Shown piece by piece: positions 27,736 to 36,886 of a stretch of 64,000 nucleotides of DNA. A program made the position numbers and the translations under genes. Numbering within the stretch: the stretch's first letter is position 1; every line of letters starts with the position of its first letter. The notes beneath the pieces were generated by a model. It was not told the DNA's origin. It saw only the letters and a program-made list of their open reading frames with translations, and did no database searches. Source of the stretch: Microcystis wesenbergii FACHB-1317 (GTDB taxonomy: Bacteria; Cyanobacteriota; Cyanobacteriia; Cyanobacteriales; Microcystaceae); the NCBI RefSeq assembly GCF_014696875.1, contig NZ_JACJQV010000111.1, positions 62,001 through 126,000 of the forward strand. Reading direction: 5' to 3'.

Positions 27736-27833
27736 CAGTTATCAGTTATCAGTTATCAGTTATCAGTTATCAGTTATCAGTTATCAGTTATCAGTTATCA
27801 GTTATCAGTTATCACTGATTACTGACCAGTTTA
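27736..27833. repeat. Heptamer array after nrtD
   Basis: More than ten CAGTTAT units follow the nrtD stop on its coding strand, ending in a short variant block (CACTGATTACTGACCAG). It borders the first copy of the 240-bp tandem repeat. Confidence 0.95.
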
Positions 27834-28030
27834 TCAATGATTAAGATGTTCAAAGACCGATTTATCACCGATATCGTTGGGGAGAGGTTGGCTTAATTTT
27901 CTCAGAGCAAAGATAACGAATAAAGTCGCCCAGAGAATTAATAGCCCCTTCTCCCAATTTAAGGGCAATATCCCCAAAAGATGACCGAGTAAAAGGGTGG
28001 GAACTAGAGGGGTTAAAAACTTGGTTTCTA
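27834..28030 (-). pseudogene. 3' fragment of the DUF2301 gene, tandem copy 1
   Basis: A 197-bp copy of the 3' end of 28314-28940, identical by eye except for one base in a C/T run (TTCTCCC versus TTTTCCC). It keeps the stop codon but has no start, and it is cut at the TTTCTA junction where the heptamer array begins. Confidence 0.9.
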
Positions 28031-28073
28031 TCAGTTATCAGTTATCAGTTATCAGTTATCAGTTATCAGTTCG

Positions 28074-28270
28074 TCAATGATTAAGATGTTCAAAGACCGA
28101 TTTATCACCGATATCGTTGGGGAGAGGTTGGCTTAATTTTCTCAGAGCAAAGATAACGAATAAAGTCGCCCAGAGAATTAATAGCCCCTTCTCCCAATTT
28201 AAGGGCAATATCCCCAAAAGATGACCGAGTAAAAGGGTGGGAACTAGAGGGGTTAAAAACTTGGTTTCTA
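28074..28270 (-). pseudogene. 3' fragment of the DUF2301 gene, tandem copy 2
   Basis: A second 197-bp fragment, exactly 240 bp after the first and 240 bp before the intact gene's 3' end. It is identical to copy 1 by eye. Like copy 1 it ends at the CTA junction next to a heptamer array (28271-28312). Confidence 0.9.
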
Positions 28271-28313
28271 TCAGTTATCAGTTATCAGTTATCAGTTATC
28301 AGTTATCAGTTCG

Positions 28314-28940
28314 TCAATGATTAAGATGTTCAAAGACCGATTTATCACCGATATCGTTGGGGAGAGGTTGGCTTAATTTTCTCAGAGCAAAGATAACGAA
28401 TAAAGTCGCCCAGAGAATTAATAGCCCCTTTTCCCAATTTAAGGGCAATATCCCCAAAAGATGACCGAGTAAAAGGGTGGGAACTAGAGGGGTTAAAAAC
28501 TTGGTTTCTAGACGATTAAAACAAAAAGCTTCTTTGAAATAAATCCCCGTGAGACTAGCAAAAATAAAGCCGACACCGAATAAACTCACCGGGTGGTTAT
28601 AGACAAATTCTAGGGGAGAAAGTTGATAATAAAGGCTGAAAATTAGGGAAGTAATCGCCCCGATTAGCCAAAAAACTTGCAGGAGACGATGGAGGGGAAT
28701 TAAATATATATGGATAGTCAATAAACTGATGCCTAACCCCAGACAAAAACCAATGTATAAAAGGTTGGTCAGGGGCAGTAATTGCGGTCGGGTGAGGACT
28801 ATAATTGTAGCGACAGCGAAACTAAAAGCCGCTAAATTTAACCCCAAACGGTAGAGACGCACGCCTAGGCGATCGCTATCCGTAATCGTAAACTCTCCGA
28901 ATTGACCTTGATAAACTCGATCGACAGCAGGGGAAGTCAT
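28314..28940 (-). CDS. DUF2301 integral membrane protein
   Basis: About 208 residues with six or so hydrophobic helices. A conserved N-terminal block (MTSPAVDRVYQGQFGEFTIT) precedes the first helix. The composition is that of the cyanobacterial DUF2301 family, whose function is unknown. The chosen start is the Met of that block; an upstream in-frame ATG at 28988 would add 16 hydrophobic residues. Neither start has a strong Shine-Dalgarno sequence. Its 3' end has been duplicated twice downstream (see the 240-bp repeat). Confidence 0.75.
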   Translation of the reverse strand: MTSPAVDRVYQGQFGEFTITDSDRLGVRLYRLGLNLAAFSFAVATIIVLTRPQLLPLTNLLYIGFCLGLGISLLTIHIYLIPLHRLLQVFWLIGAITSLIFSLYYQLSPLEFVYNHPVSLFGVGFIFASLTGIYFKEAFCFNRLETKFLTPLVPTLLLGHLLGILPLNWEKGLLILWATLFVIFALRKLSQPLPNDIGDKSVFEHLNH

Positions 28941-29087
28941 AAGCTCTAAAGAAAAAGGGAAGCTTAGAAAAGATTGACTAAAAATCATCTTAATCTTAAA
29001 TTATGCCAGTAGCCTCACTTCTCCCTCCTCTCGGCTGACTAATTGCGAGTTAGGATCAAGGTTACATTTCCTTTAGATTTTTAAGCC

Positions 29088-31064
29088 ATGTCGTTGAACC
29101 AAGAATCCCTCGCTTTTAGCCATGGGAGGGTCAAGAACTCAACTAGCGAAATTTTGATCGTGGGCGGTGGTATCATCGGATTAGCGATCGCCGTCGATTT
29201 GCAATTGCGCGGGGCAAAAGTTACCCTCCTAGTTCGAGATATAGCTCAGGCCGCTAGTCGTGCGGCTGCGGGAATGTTGGCCCCCCATGCGGAGGGGATT
29301 CCCCCGGGTCCCTTTCTCGATCTTTGTTTACAATCGCGCTGGCTATATCCAGAATGGAGCCGCAAAATCGAGGATTTAACGGGGATAAACAGCGGTTACT
29401 ATCCCTGTGGTATTCTTGCTCCCATTTACGAGCTAGATCAGCCTATTGCTGCCAATACAGCTAATAAAATTTGGTTAGACAGCAATGCAGTTCACCTCTA
29501 CCAACCCGGACTAGGTAAAGATGTGATCGGTGGTTGGTGGTATCCCGACGATGGACAAGTGGACAATCGGCAGCTAGTGACTGCGCTGCAACAAGCGGCC
29601 GAAAATTTAGGGGTAGAAATTCGCCAAGGCATCGAAGTCCATGCCTTACAACAAAAGCAGGGAAAAGTCAAGAGTATTTATACCTCAATTGGGGAATTAG
29701 AAGCAAAAATTTATATTTTAGCGGCGGGATCCTGGGCCAGTCAACTTTTACCCCTCCCTATCCATCCCGTCAAAGGCCAAATGGCAGCGGTAAAAATGCC
29801 CCCTAACCAGACCTTAGCGAGGGTTTTATTCGGTCCGCAAACCTATCTGGTTCCCCGTCGCAATGGTCGTTTAATTATCGGGGCCACTTCCGAAAAAGTC
29901 GCCTGGCAAACGGGCAATACACCCCAAGGACTACAAACCCTTTTTGCGCGTGCTACCCGTCTCTATCCCCCTTTAGCTGACTGGGAAATCGAGGAGATGT
30001 GGTGGGGATTCCGTCCGGGTACAGCGGATGAATTACCTATTTTAGGCCGCAGTAGCTGTGATAACCTGATTTTAGCCACCGGTCACTATCGTAATGGCAT
30101 TTTACTCGCTCCTGTTACTGCTTCCTTGATTGCTGACCTGGTGATTAATGACAAAGTTAATCCCATTTTGACCCATTTTAGCTGCGATCGCTTTAATCAA
30201 CCATCACCCGTTACTATTCCACCTATGTCCTTAACTATTATTGAGAATAAACCCCAAGCGCTTTTATCGCCCCAAAATGATCGCCTCACCATTGCTGGGA
30301 AAACCTTTCACTCCCGCTTGATGACTGGGACTGGCAAATATGCCAATCTGACGACTATGCAGGAAAGTATTAGTGCCAGTGAATGTCAGATTGTCACCGT
30401 TGCCGTTAGACGAGTACAAACGAACGCACCCGGTCATGAGGGATTAGCAGAGGCGATCGATTGGTCTAAAATTTGGATGTTACCCAACACTGCCGGTTGT
30501 CAAACGGCCGAAGAAGCGGTTCGGGTGGCCCGTTTAGGGCGAGAAATGGCCAAATTATTGGGACAGGAAGACAATAACTTTATTAAACTCGAAGTTATTC
30601 CCGATCCTAAATATTTATTACCCGATCCGATCGGAACTTTGCAAGCGGCGGAACAATTAGTTAAAGAAGGTTTTGCCGTACTGCCCTATATTAACGCCGA
30701 TCCTCTCTTAGCCAAACGTTTAGAGGAGGCCGGCTGCGCCACGGTTATGCCCCTAGGATCGCCGATTGGGTCGGGACAGGGGCTGAAAAATGAGGCAAAT
30801 ATCGCGATTATCATCGAATCGTCCCAAATTCCCGTGGTGGTAGATGCCGGGATCGGTACACCCTCAGAAGCAGCCCGGGCCATGGAAATGGGGGCCGATG
30901 CTTTATTAATTAACAGTGCGATCGCTATGGCGGCCAATCCGGCTATGATGGCCCAGGCCATGGCAATGGCGGCAAAAGCGGGACGTTTAGCCTATTTAGC
31001 GGGAAGAATGCCGATTAAGTCCTATGCTAGTCCTAGTTCCCCCCTGACGGGAACGATCGCCTAA
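29088..31064 (+). CDS. thiOG: Bifunctional glycine oxidase ThiO / thiazole synthase ThiG
   Basis: A 658-residue fusion. Residues about 20-370 are a FAD-dependent glycine oxidase ([12 protein letters not shown] near 24-35, [22 protein letters not shown]). It makes dehydroglycine, which the second domain uses. Residues about 390-645 are ThiG ([35 protein letters not shown] with the Schiff-base Lys, [27 protein letters not shown]). The fusion channels an unstable intermediate into the thiazole of thiamin. Such fusions are known in cyanobacteria. The gene is intact. Confidence 0.95.
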   Translation: MSLNQESLAFSHGRVKNSTSEILIVGGGIIGLAIAVDLQLRGAKVTLLVRDIAQAASRAAAGMLAPHAEGIPPGPFLDLCLQSRWLYPEWSRKIEDLTGINSGYYPCGILAPIYELDQPIAANTANKIWLDSNAVHLYQPGLGKDVIGGWWYPDDGQVDNRQLVTALQQAAENLGVEIRQGIEVHALQQKQGKVKSIYTSIGELEAKIYILAAGSWASQLLPLPIHPVKGQMAAVKMPPNQTLARVLFGPQTYLVPRRNGRLIIGATSEKVAWQTGNTPQGLQTLFARATRLYPPLADWEIEEMWWGFRPGTADELPILGRSSCDNLILATGHYRNGILLAPVTASLIADLVINDKVNPILTHFSCDRFNQPSPVTIPPMSLTIIENKPQALLSPQNDRLTIAGKTFHSRLMTGTGKYANLTTMQESISASECQIVTVAVRRVQTNAPGHEGLAEAIDWSKIWMLPNTAGCQTAEEAVRVARLGREMAKLLGQEDNNFIKLEVIPDPKYLLPDPIGTLQAAEQLVKEGFAVLPYINADPLLAKRLEEAGCATVMPLGSPIGSGQGLKNEANIAIIIESSQIPVVVDAGIGTPSEAARAMEMGADALLINSAIAMAANPAMMAQAMAMAAKAGRLAYLAGRMPIKSYASPSSPLTGTIA

Positions 31065-31118
31065 CCGATTAAGCTAGGAATGGGCTGTTTTCAGCTATTA
31101 GAGCCAGCAAAAATCTCT

Positions 31119-31871
31119 ATGACTACAGACAATCAAACTGAGTATGTTGCCGCTTTAACTGATTTACACCGTGGACTTGACCATAAAGGGCCTGGCGACT
31201 CTGACTTCTCCCTAAAAATTTTGAGTAATCTCTCTATTTTGCCCCTCAAGCCACGAATTGCCGATCTAGGATGTGGAAGTGGTGCCAGTGCTTTACTGCT
31301 GGCACAATACTACCAAAGCCCTGTCATGGCAGTGGATTCCTCGTCGGTTTTTATCGACGAACTCAAAACCCGAGCAAAACAGCTTGGTCTTGAGCATTTA
31401 ATCATTCCAATTCATGGTGACATGGCTAAACTTGATTGGTCAGTGGGTTCAGTTGATCTACTTTGGTCTGAGGGGGCTGCTTATAATCTTGGGTTTGAGC
31501 AAGCTCTTAAAATCTGGCGACCGCTTGTTTCTAACAACGGGATCGCCGTCATCTCGGAGATGAGTTGGTTTACTGATGAGCTACCAGAGCCGGCTGTGGC
31601 CTATTGGCAAAACGCCTATCATACAATGGGTAATGAGTTTGAGAATATCGTTCGGGCTAATAGGTCTGGTTTTAAGGTACTTTCTACCCAGAGGCTGCCC
31701 AGTCAGGTTTGGTGGCTCAATTATTATCAACCTCTCCGTGAGCGAATCGGGCAGCTGGAAATCAGCCCCAGTAGCCCATCGGTTATTCGTGAAACTGAAG
31801 AAGAGATGAAACTTTTTGAGAAATTCAGCAACTTCTATGGTTATACCTTCTATGTTCTGCAAGCGGCCTAG
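31119..31871 (+). CDS. Class I SAM-dependent methyltransferase
   Basis: A 250-residue protein with a Rossmann methyltransferase fold: motif I ADLGCGSGASALLLAQ binds SAM, with acidic VMAVDSS at the end of strand 2 and GDMAKLDW as the motif II region. The substrate is unknown. The ATG at 31119 is preferred over an upstream in-frame ATG at 31080 because the preceding residues are not typical of the family. The gene sits between thiOG and a short remnant of another ORF, which suggests insertion into an older gene neighbourhood. Confidence 0.8.
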   Translation: MTTDNQTEYVAALTDLHRGLDHKGPGDSDFSLKILSNLSILPLKPRIADLGCGSGASALLLAQYYQSPVMAVDSSSVFIDELKTRAKQLGLEHLIIPIHGDMAKLDWSVGSVDLLWSEGAAYNLGFEQALKIWRPLVSNNGIAVISEMSWFTDELPEPAVAYWQNAYHTMGNEFENIVRANRSGFKVLSTQRLPSQVWWLNYYQPLRERIGQLEISPSSPSVIRETEEEMKLFEKFSNFYGYTFYVLQAA

Positions 31872-31894
31872 AAAAAAAGCCGTCCAATTTATGA

Positions 31895-32020
31895 TCAGCT
31901 TTGTTTCGCAGTAATTCCTATTGTTTTAATCATCTGCGTCCGCAGGTGCAAAAACTACAGGAAACTCCCACCCTGCAGCAATTGCGGGAACAACAGATTA
32001 GAATCATCGAAACTCGTTAA
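31895..32020 (+). pseudogene. C-terminal remnant of an unidentified gene
   Basis: An open frame without a usable start reads LFRSNSYCFNHLRPQVQKL, then QETPTLQQLREQQIRIIETR, then TAA. Its protein-like composition suggests the 3' end of a gene whose 5' part is gone. I do not recognise the family. Confidence 0.3.
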
Positions 32021-32024
32021 AATA

Positions 32025-32046
32025 GGGGAGATTTGGCCATCTCCCC
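32025..32046 (-). terminator. Intrinsic terminator after the TolC-like gene
   Basis: A perfect 8-bp stem (GGGGAGAT...ATCTCCCC, 6-nt loop) is followed on the minus strand by TATTTTAACG. It lies 28 bp beyond the stop of the TolC-like gene. Confidence 0.7.
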
Positions 32047-32074
32047 CCACACCACACCTCGATAAATCCCACAA

Positions 32075-33610
32075 TTAACGCACTTCAAACAAACGATTGT
32101 CTGGTAAATTACTAATCGCTCGCTGGAGACTATTTAAGGATTTATTGTAATCAACGATCGCCTGTAGATAACGACTTCTGGCATCGGTTAAATCCCGTTG
32201 GGAGTTGATCACGTCCGTTTGGGTTCCCACACCGGCCTGAAAGCGTAAACGGGCTAATCGCAGACTTTCCGTGGCGGATTCAATGCTTTTTTGCGAAGTT
32301 TTAATGTTTTCTTGGTTAGAAATCAAATTATAGTAGGATTCCTCCACCTGAAGGCGAATTTCATTGCGACGGAGGGAGAATTCCGTATCGGCGCGATCGA
32401 TGTTTCTTTCCGCTTGACGGGCGCGAGCAAAAGCACGACCACCATCAAAGAAAGTCCAACGAATCCGGCCGCCGACGCTAAAACCATCGCCAAAACCGGC
32501 ATCATCACTGAGATCGTTAAGAACATTATACTCGCCCAAAAGGTCCACTTGGGGAATCACCGCCGAAATGGCGATCGAGCGGTCTTCTGCGCTAATTTCC
32601 CGTTGTAAGAGTTGTTGTTCTAATTCCGCGCGATTTTTATAGGCCAAAACGATACTATCATCAAGACTTAAGCCCCAAGTTCCCGCCTCGCGAATCTCAT
32701 CGGCAGCGGTTAACTCGATGTGCTGACCGACACTCAATATCTGTGCCAGTCGCCGTCGGGAAATACGCTGGGTAGAAATCGCCCGGGTTAAGTCTTGGTT
32801 AGCGTTAGCGAGGTCAACTTCCGCCTGTAGGACAGCAAATCGGGTTCCTAGTCCCGCTTGCTCCAATAATTGTGCATCCCGTAAACTTTGACTAGCATCT
32901 TCGATCGCAGCTTGGGAGATCGCTACTTGGGCATCACCCCTCTGTAATTCATAATAGGCATCGGTGGCATCAAAACGAGTTTGTTCCGAGACTCGTTCCA
33001 CCTCTAATTCCCGTTGCCGGATCACTTTTTCGGCTCTTTTGATCTGGGCTGCCCGTTCACCCCCTGTATAAACCCCATAGACGATGCGAACACTACCCTG
33101 AAAGTTGGTACTATCTTCGGGTGTCACTGCTGGGATTCCCTGTTGACGGGCCAAATTATTCTGTCTTTGGGCGGCTGCCGATTGATCTTGAGTGAGACTG
33201 GTTTCCGCTTGGGCTGAGGGTAATAAAGCCGCCTGTTGTTCCTTTAATTGGGCGCGAGCGATTTCTAAATCGACCCGGGCTGTCTGTAAGGTCTGATTAT
33301 TTTTTAAAGCTAATTCGATCGCTTGATTTAAGGTGAGCGGTTGTACTACCCTAATATTCACCTCATCCGGTTTGGTGGGAAAAATTAGGGGATTGCCACT
33401 AGGATTAAGATAATTGGGGGCTTTGGGATCCGCTTCCGTGGTTGCCGGTGCCGCCGAGGGACTGGATAATTGAGAAACTGCATTGGCAGTAGGTTGGGGT
33501 TTTTTCAATAAATCGGCAGCGGACTGAGTTTGTGCCTTAACCGAGGATTCAGCCAAGAAAATCAACCCAAGCACCGCACTCACGGTAATACCATAACGCA
33601 AGAGCAACAT
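32075..33610 (-). CDS. TolC-family outer membrane efflux protein
   Basis: The chosen ATG at 33610 begins a signal peptide (MLLLRYGITVSAVLGLIFLA) and leaves a 511-residue TolC-like protein. The mature part has the duplicated TolC architecture, with long helices such as LNQAIELALKNNQTLQ and LRLARLRFQAGVGTQTDVI. TolC trimers form an outer-membrane duct for tripartite pumps and type I secretion. Adaptor (45406) and permease genes elsewhere in the window could be partners, but nothing proves it. The upstream in-frame ATG at 33658 is less likely because it would displace the signal peptide. Confidence 0.88.
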   Translation of the reverse strand: MLLLRYGITVSAVLGLIFLAESSVKAQTQSAADLLKKPQPTANAVSQLSSPSAAPATTEADPKAPNYLNPSGNPLIFPTKPDEVNIRVVQPLTLNQAIELALKNNQTLQTARVDLEIARAQLKEQQAALLPSAQAETSLTQDQSAAAQRQNNLARQQGIPAVTPEDSTNFQGSVRIVYGVYTGGERAAQIKRAEKVIRQRELEVERVSEQTRFDATDAYYELQRGDAQVAISQAAIEDASQSLRDAQLLEQAGLGTRFAVLQAEVDLANANQDLTRAISTQRISRRRLAQILSVGQHIELTAADEIREAGTWGLSLDDSIVLAYKNRAELEQQLLQREISAEDRSIAISAVIPQVDLLGEYNVLNDLSDDAGFGDGFSVGGRIRWTFFDGGRAFARARQAERNIDRADTEFSLRRNEIRLQVEESYYNLISNQENIKTSQKSIESATESLRLARLRFQAGVGTQTDVINSQRDLTDARSRYLQAIVDYNKSLNSLQRAISNLPDNRLFEVR

Positions 33611-33738
33611 GAGTATCTCGAAAGTAAACAGTAAACGATAAAAAGTAAATAAGCTCACACCACTATGTTGGCCGATTACTAATTACCGATAGTAACACGG
33701 GAGCATGAAAGCCACCGTCTTTTAAGCACCAGCTAAAA

Positions 33739-33798
33739 TGAGATTCGATTGATTGGGAACGAGACATCAAAACAGCATTAGATTTAGCCCAATACTGA
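33739..33798 (+). pseudogene. Remnant of a RelE/HigB-type toxin
   Basis: After an in-frame stop, the sequence reads DSIDWERDIKTALDLAQY and ends at TGA 33796-33798. The pattern (acid, then RDI-x-A-x-x-A) resembles the C-terminus of RelE-type addiction toxins that precede this antitoxin family. Only the last 18 codons remain. Confidence 0.45.
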
Positions 33799-33811
33799 TA
33801 GGAGGTTCTCT

Positions 33812-34103
33812 ATGGCTACAATTCAGACTTATCCTTGGGATGCAGCAGATCATTTGAAAACAAAAGAAGATATCGCTGCTTATCTGGAAGCTGCCCTCGA
33901 AGAGGGCGATCCTAGCTTAGTAGTGGCAGCATTAGGCGATATTGCCCGTTCTCAAGGGATGACTCATATTGCTCGCGAGACGGGTTTGGGACGGGAGAGT
34001 CTTTATAAATCTTTGTCGAATCAGGGGAATCGGTGAGTTTGCTACAGTTCTTAAGGTTTTGCAAGCACTTGGGTTACGCCTGCAAGTTGTACCCATTATC
34101 TAA
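33812..34103 (+). pseudogene. Frameshifted HigA-type addiction-module antitoxin
   Basis: The frame from 33812 encodes 74 residues (HLKTKEDIAAYLEAALEEGD ... GLGRESLYKSLSNQGN) with a helix-turn-helix, then hits a stop at 34034-34036. One base later, another frame continues EFATVLKVLQALGLRLQVVP to a stop at 34101-34103, exactly completing the usual family C-terminus. A single-base frameshift therefore broke the gene near 34032-34034, or lets it make a short form. The ribosome binding site AGGAGG is intact. The toxin upstream survives only as a fragment. Confidence 0.75.
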
Positions 34104-34359
34104 AAATCCCCCATCATACTAAATCCAGTTATTGGGACTTAGACAAAAAACAAATCGATAAAAGCCTCAACTCCAATCCCCGCTTGGGATTTACTTCGAG
34201 AAGCCCACAATCGCTGAAACCCAGATATATCAAGGAAAATCATAAATCGAGGTTAACCCTTTGTCCCGTAATGGTTTGAGCCTTTTTTGCTGACCGAAAA
34301 CGCCTAAGTCCCATTATTAAAAACTGATTATTTATGACCCCTTTTGCCTCTTGCATGAG

Positions 34360-34394
34360 CAGAAAACGGGTTTCTCGGAGAAACCCGTTTTCTG
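34360..34394. repeat. 35-bp near-perfect palindrome
   Basis: Two 17-bp arms beginning CAGAAAACGGG and ending CCCGTTTTCTG are separated by a single G. In RNA it would make a strong hairpin. It resembles an interspersed palindromic repeat of this genus. Confidence 0.85.
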
Positions 34395-34443
34395 TGCGTT
34401 ACTCAACGGATTTAATATCACTAATCCTACTGACTGGAAAGAG

Positions 34444-34506
34444 GGTGTGGGGTGTGGGGTGTAGGGTGTGGGGTGTAGGGTGTAGGGTGTAGGGTGTAGG
34501 GTGTGG
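34444..34506 (-). repeat. G-rich heptamer array (GGTGTGG/GGTGTAG)
   Basis: Nine tandem 7-bp units of GGTGTGG or GGTGTAG. The G-runs could form G-quadruplexes. It has the same period as the CAGTTAT arrays but an unrelated sequence. Confidence 0.9.
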
Positions 34507-34602
34507 GGAGAATAAATAAAAGCCATCTCCTATCTCCTATCTCCTGAATACTGCCTCCTGCCGACTGCCTCCTACCCCCTGCCGACCGCCTCCTGAATAG
34601 GG

Positions 34603-35634
34603 CTATTTTTTCAACTGTTTAACCGCTTGATAGATTTCGGGTAAACGCTTGTAAGCGGCTGCTACCTTGAGAAATAGTTTATGCGGCATAGCGGGAGCGC
34701 CGGAAACCACTTCTCCTGCCCCAATATCGTTGTGAATGCCAGTTTGGGCTGTTGCGATCGCACCGTCCCCGATCACTGCTTGATTGGCAATGCCCACCTG
34801 TCCTGCTAAAATAACGCGATTGCCCAATTTTACGCCTCCTGCCATGCCCACCTGTCCTGCTAGGGCGCAAGCTTGGCCAATTTGGCAATTATGGGCAATA
34901 TGGACGAGATTATCGATCTTAGTCTGGCTACCGATGCGGGTTTCTCCCACTGCCGGACGATCCACGGCACTATTACAGCCAATTTCTACGCCATCTTCTA
35001 AGACCACGATACCCGATTGTTCCATCTTAAACCAGCCTTCGGGAACCGGCACAAAACCGAAGCCCTCGGCACCAATAACAGCACCACTGTGGATAACGCA
35101 ATCATTGCCGATTTGTACCCGTTCATGGATGGTACAGTTAGCGTGGAGAATTGTGCGATCACCAATATGCACCCCGGGGTAAACAACGGCGTTAGGATGA
35201 ATGCACACCCCATCACCGAGGGTAACATTGGCTTCTACCACGGCATGGGCCCCGATGGCGACTTTATGGCCGATTTTAGCCGATGGATGGACCACGGCGG
35301 TGGCGTGAATGTAGGGTTGGGGCTGAAAGGGTTGATAGAATAATTTGATGGCGTGGGCGAATAAAAGTCGGGGATTGGCACTAGCTAACCAAGCGATGCC
35401 GCGTTCGTCGGCCTGTTGTTGTAAATTGCTATCCAGGGGCAGAATTAGGGCAGTAGCCTCAGTTTTGGCGACAAAGGCAGCAAATTTTCCCCCTTCGATA
35501 TAGCTAATGGTATCGACTAGGGCGGTTTCGATGGGAGTTATGGCTTTAATTTGGGGATTTCTGTCGGGATAGGCGGTCAAACTCTGGGATTGCACTAAAG
35601 GGCTTAATTTTTGGGCAATTTCACTAAATTTCAT
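34603..35634 (-). CDS. lpxD: UDP-3-O-acylglucosamine N-acyltransferase
   Basis: A 343-residue LpxD. An N-terminal uridine-binding domain (about 1-105) leads into a left-handed beta-helix of hexapeptide repeats (IGHKVAIGAHAVVEANVTLG, IGDRTILHANCTI, IGNDCVIHSGAVIGAEGFGF). HIAHNCQIG includes the catalytic His. It adds the second acyl chain in lipid A synthesis after LpxC. It is monocistronic here, not in an lpx operon. The start Met begins the conserved domain. Confidence 0.93.
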   Translation of the reverse strand: MKFSEIAQKLSPLVQSQSLTAYPDRNPQIKAITPIETALVDTISYIEGGKFAAFVAKTEATALILPLDSNLQQQADERGIAWLASANPRLLFAHAIKLFYQPFQPQPYIHATAVVHPSAKIGHKVAIGAHAVVEANVTLGDGVCIHPNAVVYPGVHIGDRTILHANCTIHERVQIGNDCVIHSGAVIGAEGFGFVPVPEGWFKMEQSGIVVLEDGVEIGCNSAVDRPAVGETRIGSQTKIDNLVHIAHNCQIGQACALAGQVGMAGGVKLGNRVILAGQVGIANQAVIGDGAIATAQTGIHNDIGAGEVVSGAPAMPHKLFLKVAAAYKRLPEIYQAVKQLKK

Positions 35635-35886
35635 AAATATATATGGCGATCAAGATAGGGCTGATCATAGGATAGTCTAAGGCTATACTGATAATCTTGT
35701 CGTTATTATAGTCAAAAAAGTTGCTGGTTTTTTCGGAAATTATTCTTGAGTTTGATCGGGATATTATGCTGGGATAAATAAGGTTTTTGAGCAAGTTTTG
35801 TCTTGAAATTTATATTTAATATCAAGCTGTTTTTGCTAACGATGATGATTTTAAACTAGATTATAGCGATACTTTCACAATTCCTC

Positions 35887-36774
35887 TTACTTATAAACTG
35901 GTAAGCGCGGCTTTAATTTCCAGCCATAAATTGCTAAAAATTCCTTTAATTTATCAGGGTGTAAATGGAGGTAATCGGGATTAACTTCATCGATAAGGCC
36001 AATACCGCCTAAATCCCGCGCTCCTGCCGCCAAACAATCCAAGAGAAAAAGAGGATCAGGTACTAGATTCGGGGGAATTTGAATGACAATATCTGGGGGC
36101 AAAATTTCCCTGGCTTGCCTAACCAGATCGGGTAATTTTTGCAGATCAAAAGGATTATTTTGCCACTGTTCTCTTTTGCCCGGATTGTAGGGTTGTAGGA
36201 TCACTTCTTGAATATGTCCCCAACGTTGATGAAGAGCGGCAATAGTTTCTAAGGTCACTAAGCGATCGCATTCCGTTTCACCAATTCCTAATAATAACCC
36301 CGTGGTAAAAGGAATTGCTAATTCTCCCGCCCATTGTAACTGTTCTAAGCGCAGGGATGGCACTTTACTGGGAGCCTGACGATGGACAGTATTTAATAAA
36401 GTCACCGTCATTTGTTCTAACATTATGCCCATAGATAGATTGACATTTTTCAGGTTTTCCATCTCAGCAAAAGTTAAAATCCCCGCATTGGTATGGGGAT
36501 AAAAACCCATATTTAAAGCCAATTCTCCCAAATTATAAATATGCCGAAACCATAACTCTCGATTGGCTGCTAAAGGATGAACTTCGCCGCTAAGAATTAA
36601 AATTTCCGTAATTTCTGAACCCTGCAAAACAGTTAAAATCTCTTTGGCTTTTTCTAGACTTAACCAGCCATCAGTGCCTAAATCCCTGCGAAAATTACAA
36701 TAACTGCAACGATTGAAACACTCGTAGGTAGGTACAAGGGTATGAGAGGGACTATAGGTGACAATTCTTGACAT
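35887..36774 (-). CDS. cofG: FO synthase subunit 1, radical SAM
   Basis: A 295-residue radical SAM protein with the CX3CX2C cluster C19-C23-C26 (YECFNRCSYCNFRRD). Further CofG blocks are ILILSGEVHP, GFYPHTNAGIL and the C-terminal GARDLGGIG. CofG and CofH make 7,8-didemethyl-8-hydroxy-5-deazariboflavin (FO), used in cyanobacteria as the antenna of DNA photolyase. cofH is not in the window. It stands alone. Confidence 0.92.
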   Translation of the reverse strand: MSRIVTYSPSHTLVPTYECFNRCSYCNFRRDLGTDGWLSLEKAKEILTVLQGSEITEILILSGEVHPLAANRELWFRHIYNLGELALNMGFYPHTNAGILTFAEMENLKNVNLSMGIMLEQMTVTLLNTVHRQAPSKVPSLRLEQLQWAGELAIPFTTGLLLGIGETECDRLVTLETIAALHQRWGHIQEVILQPYNPGKREQWQNNPFDLQKLPDLVRQAREILPPDIVIQIPPNLVPDPLFLLDCLAAGARDLGGIGLIDEVNPDYLHLHPDKLKEFLAIYGWKLKPRLPVYK

Positions 36775-36886
36775 TTTTTTCGGGATTGCAGTTCATTACG
36801 AGCATTCAAGGGCGAGAAAATTTGCTATCGTGGGGAGAATTGCTGTTTTATTCACCTAAAAACGCTCTCCCTTTTCGTTTCCTCCT

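Larger units (their letters stand above)
27834..28510. repeat. 240-bp tandem repeat (three copies of gene end plus heptamers)
   Basis: Units begin at 27834, 28074 and 28314 with exact 240-bp spacing. The unit is 197 bp of DUF2301 coding sequence plus about 43 bp of heptamers. The third unit is the real gene end. The pattern fits unequal exchange or slippage primed by heptamer arrays. Confidence 0.9.
34104..34602. other. Repeat-rich intergenic region before lpxD end
   Basis: No gene is seen in these 499 bp. It holds a 35-bp palindrome (34360-34394), a nine-copy heptamer array (34444-34506) and CTCCTATCTCCTATCTCC-type short repeats (34526-34600). Confidence 0.6.

Noticed and set aside
27834-28510. 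Spaced 240-bp repeats as a CRISPR or terminal repeat
   Set aside because: They contain coding sequence of the neighbouring gene and heptamers, which explains them as tandem duplication.
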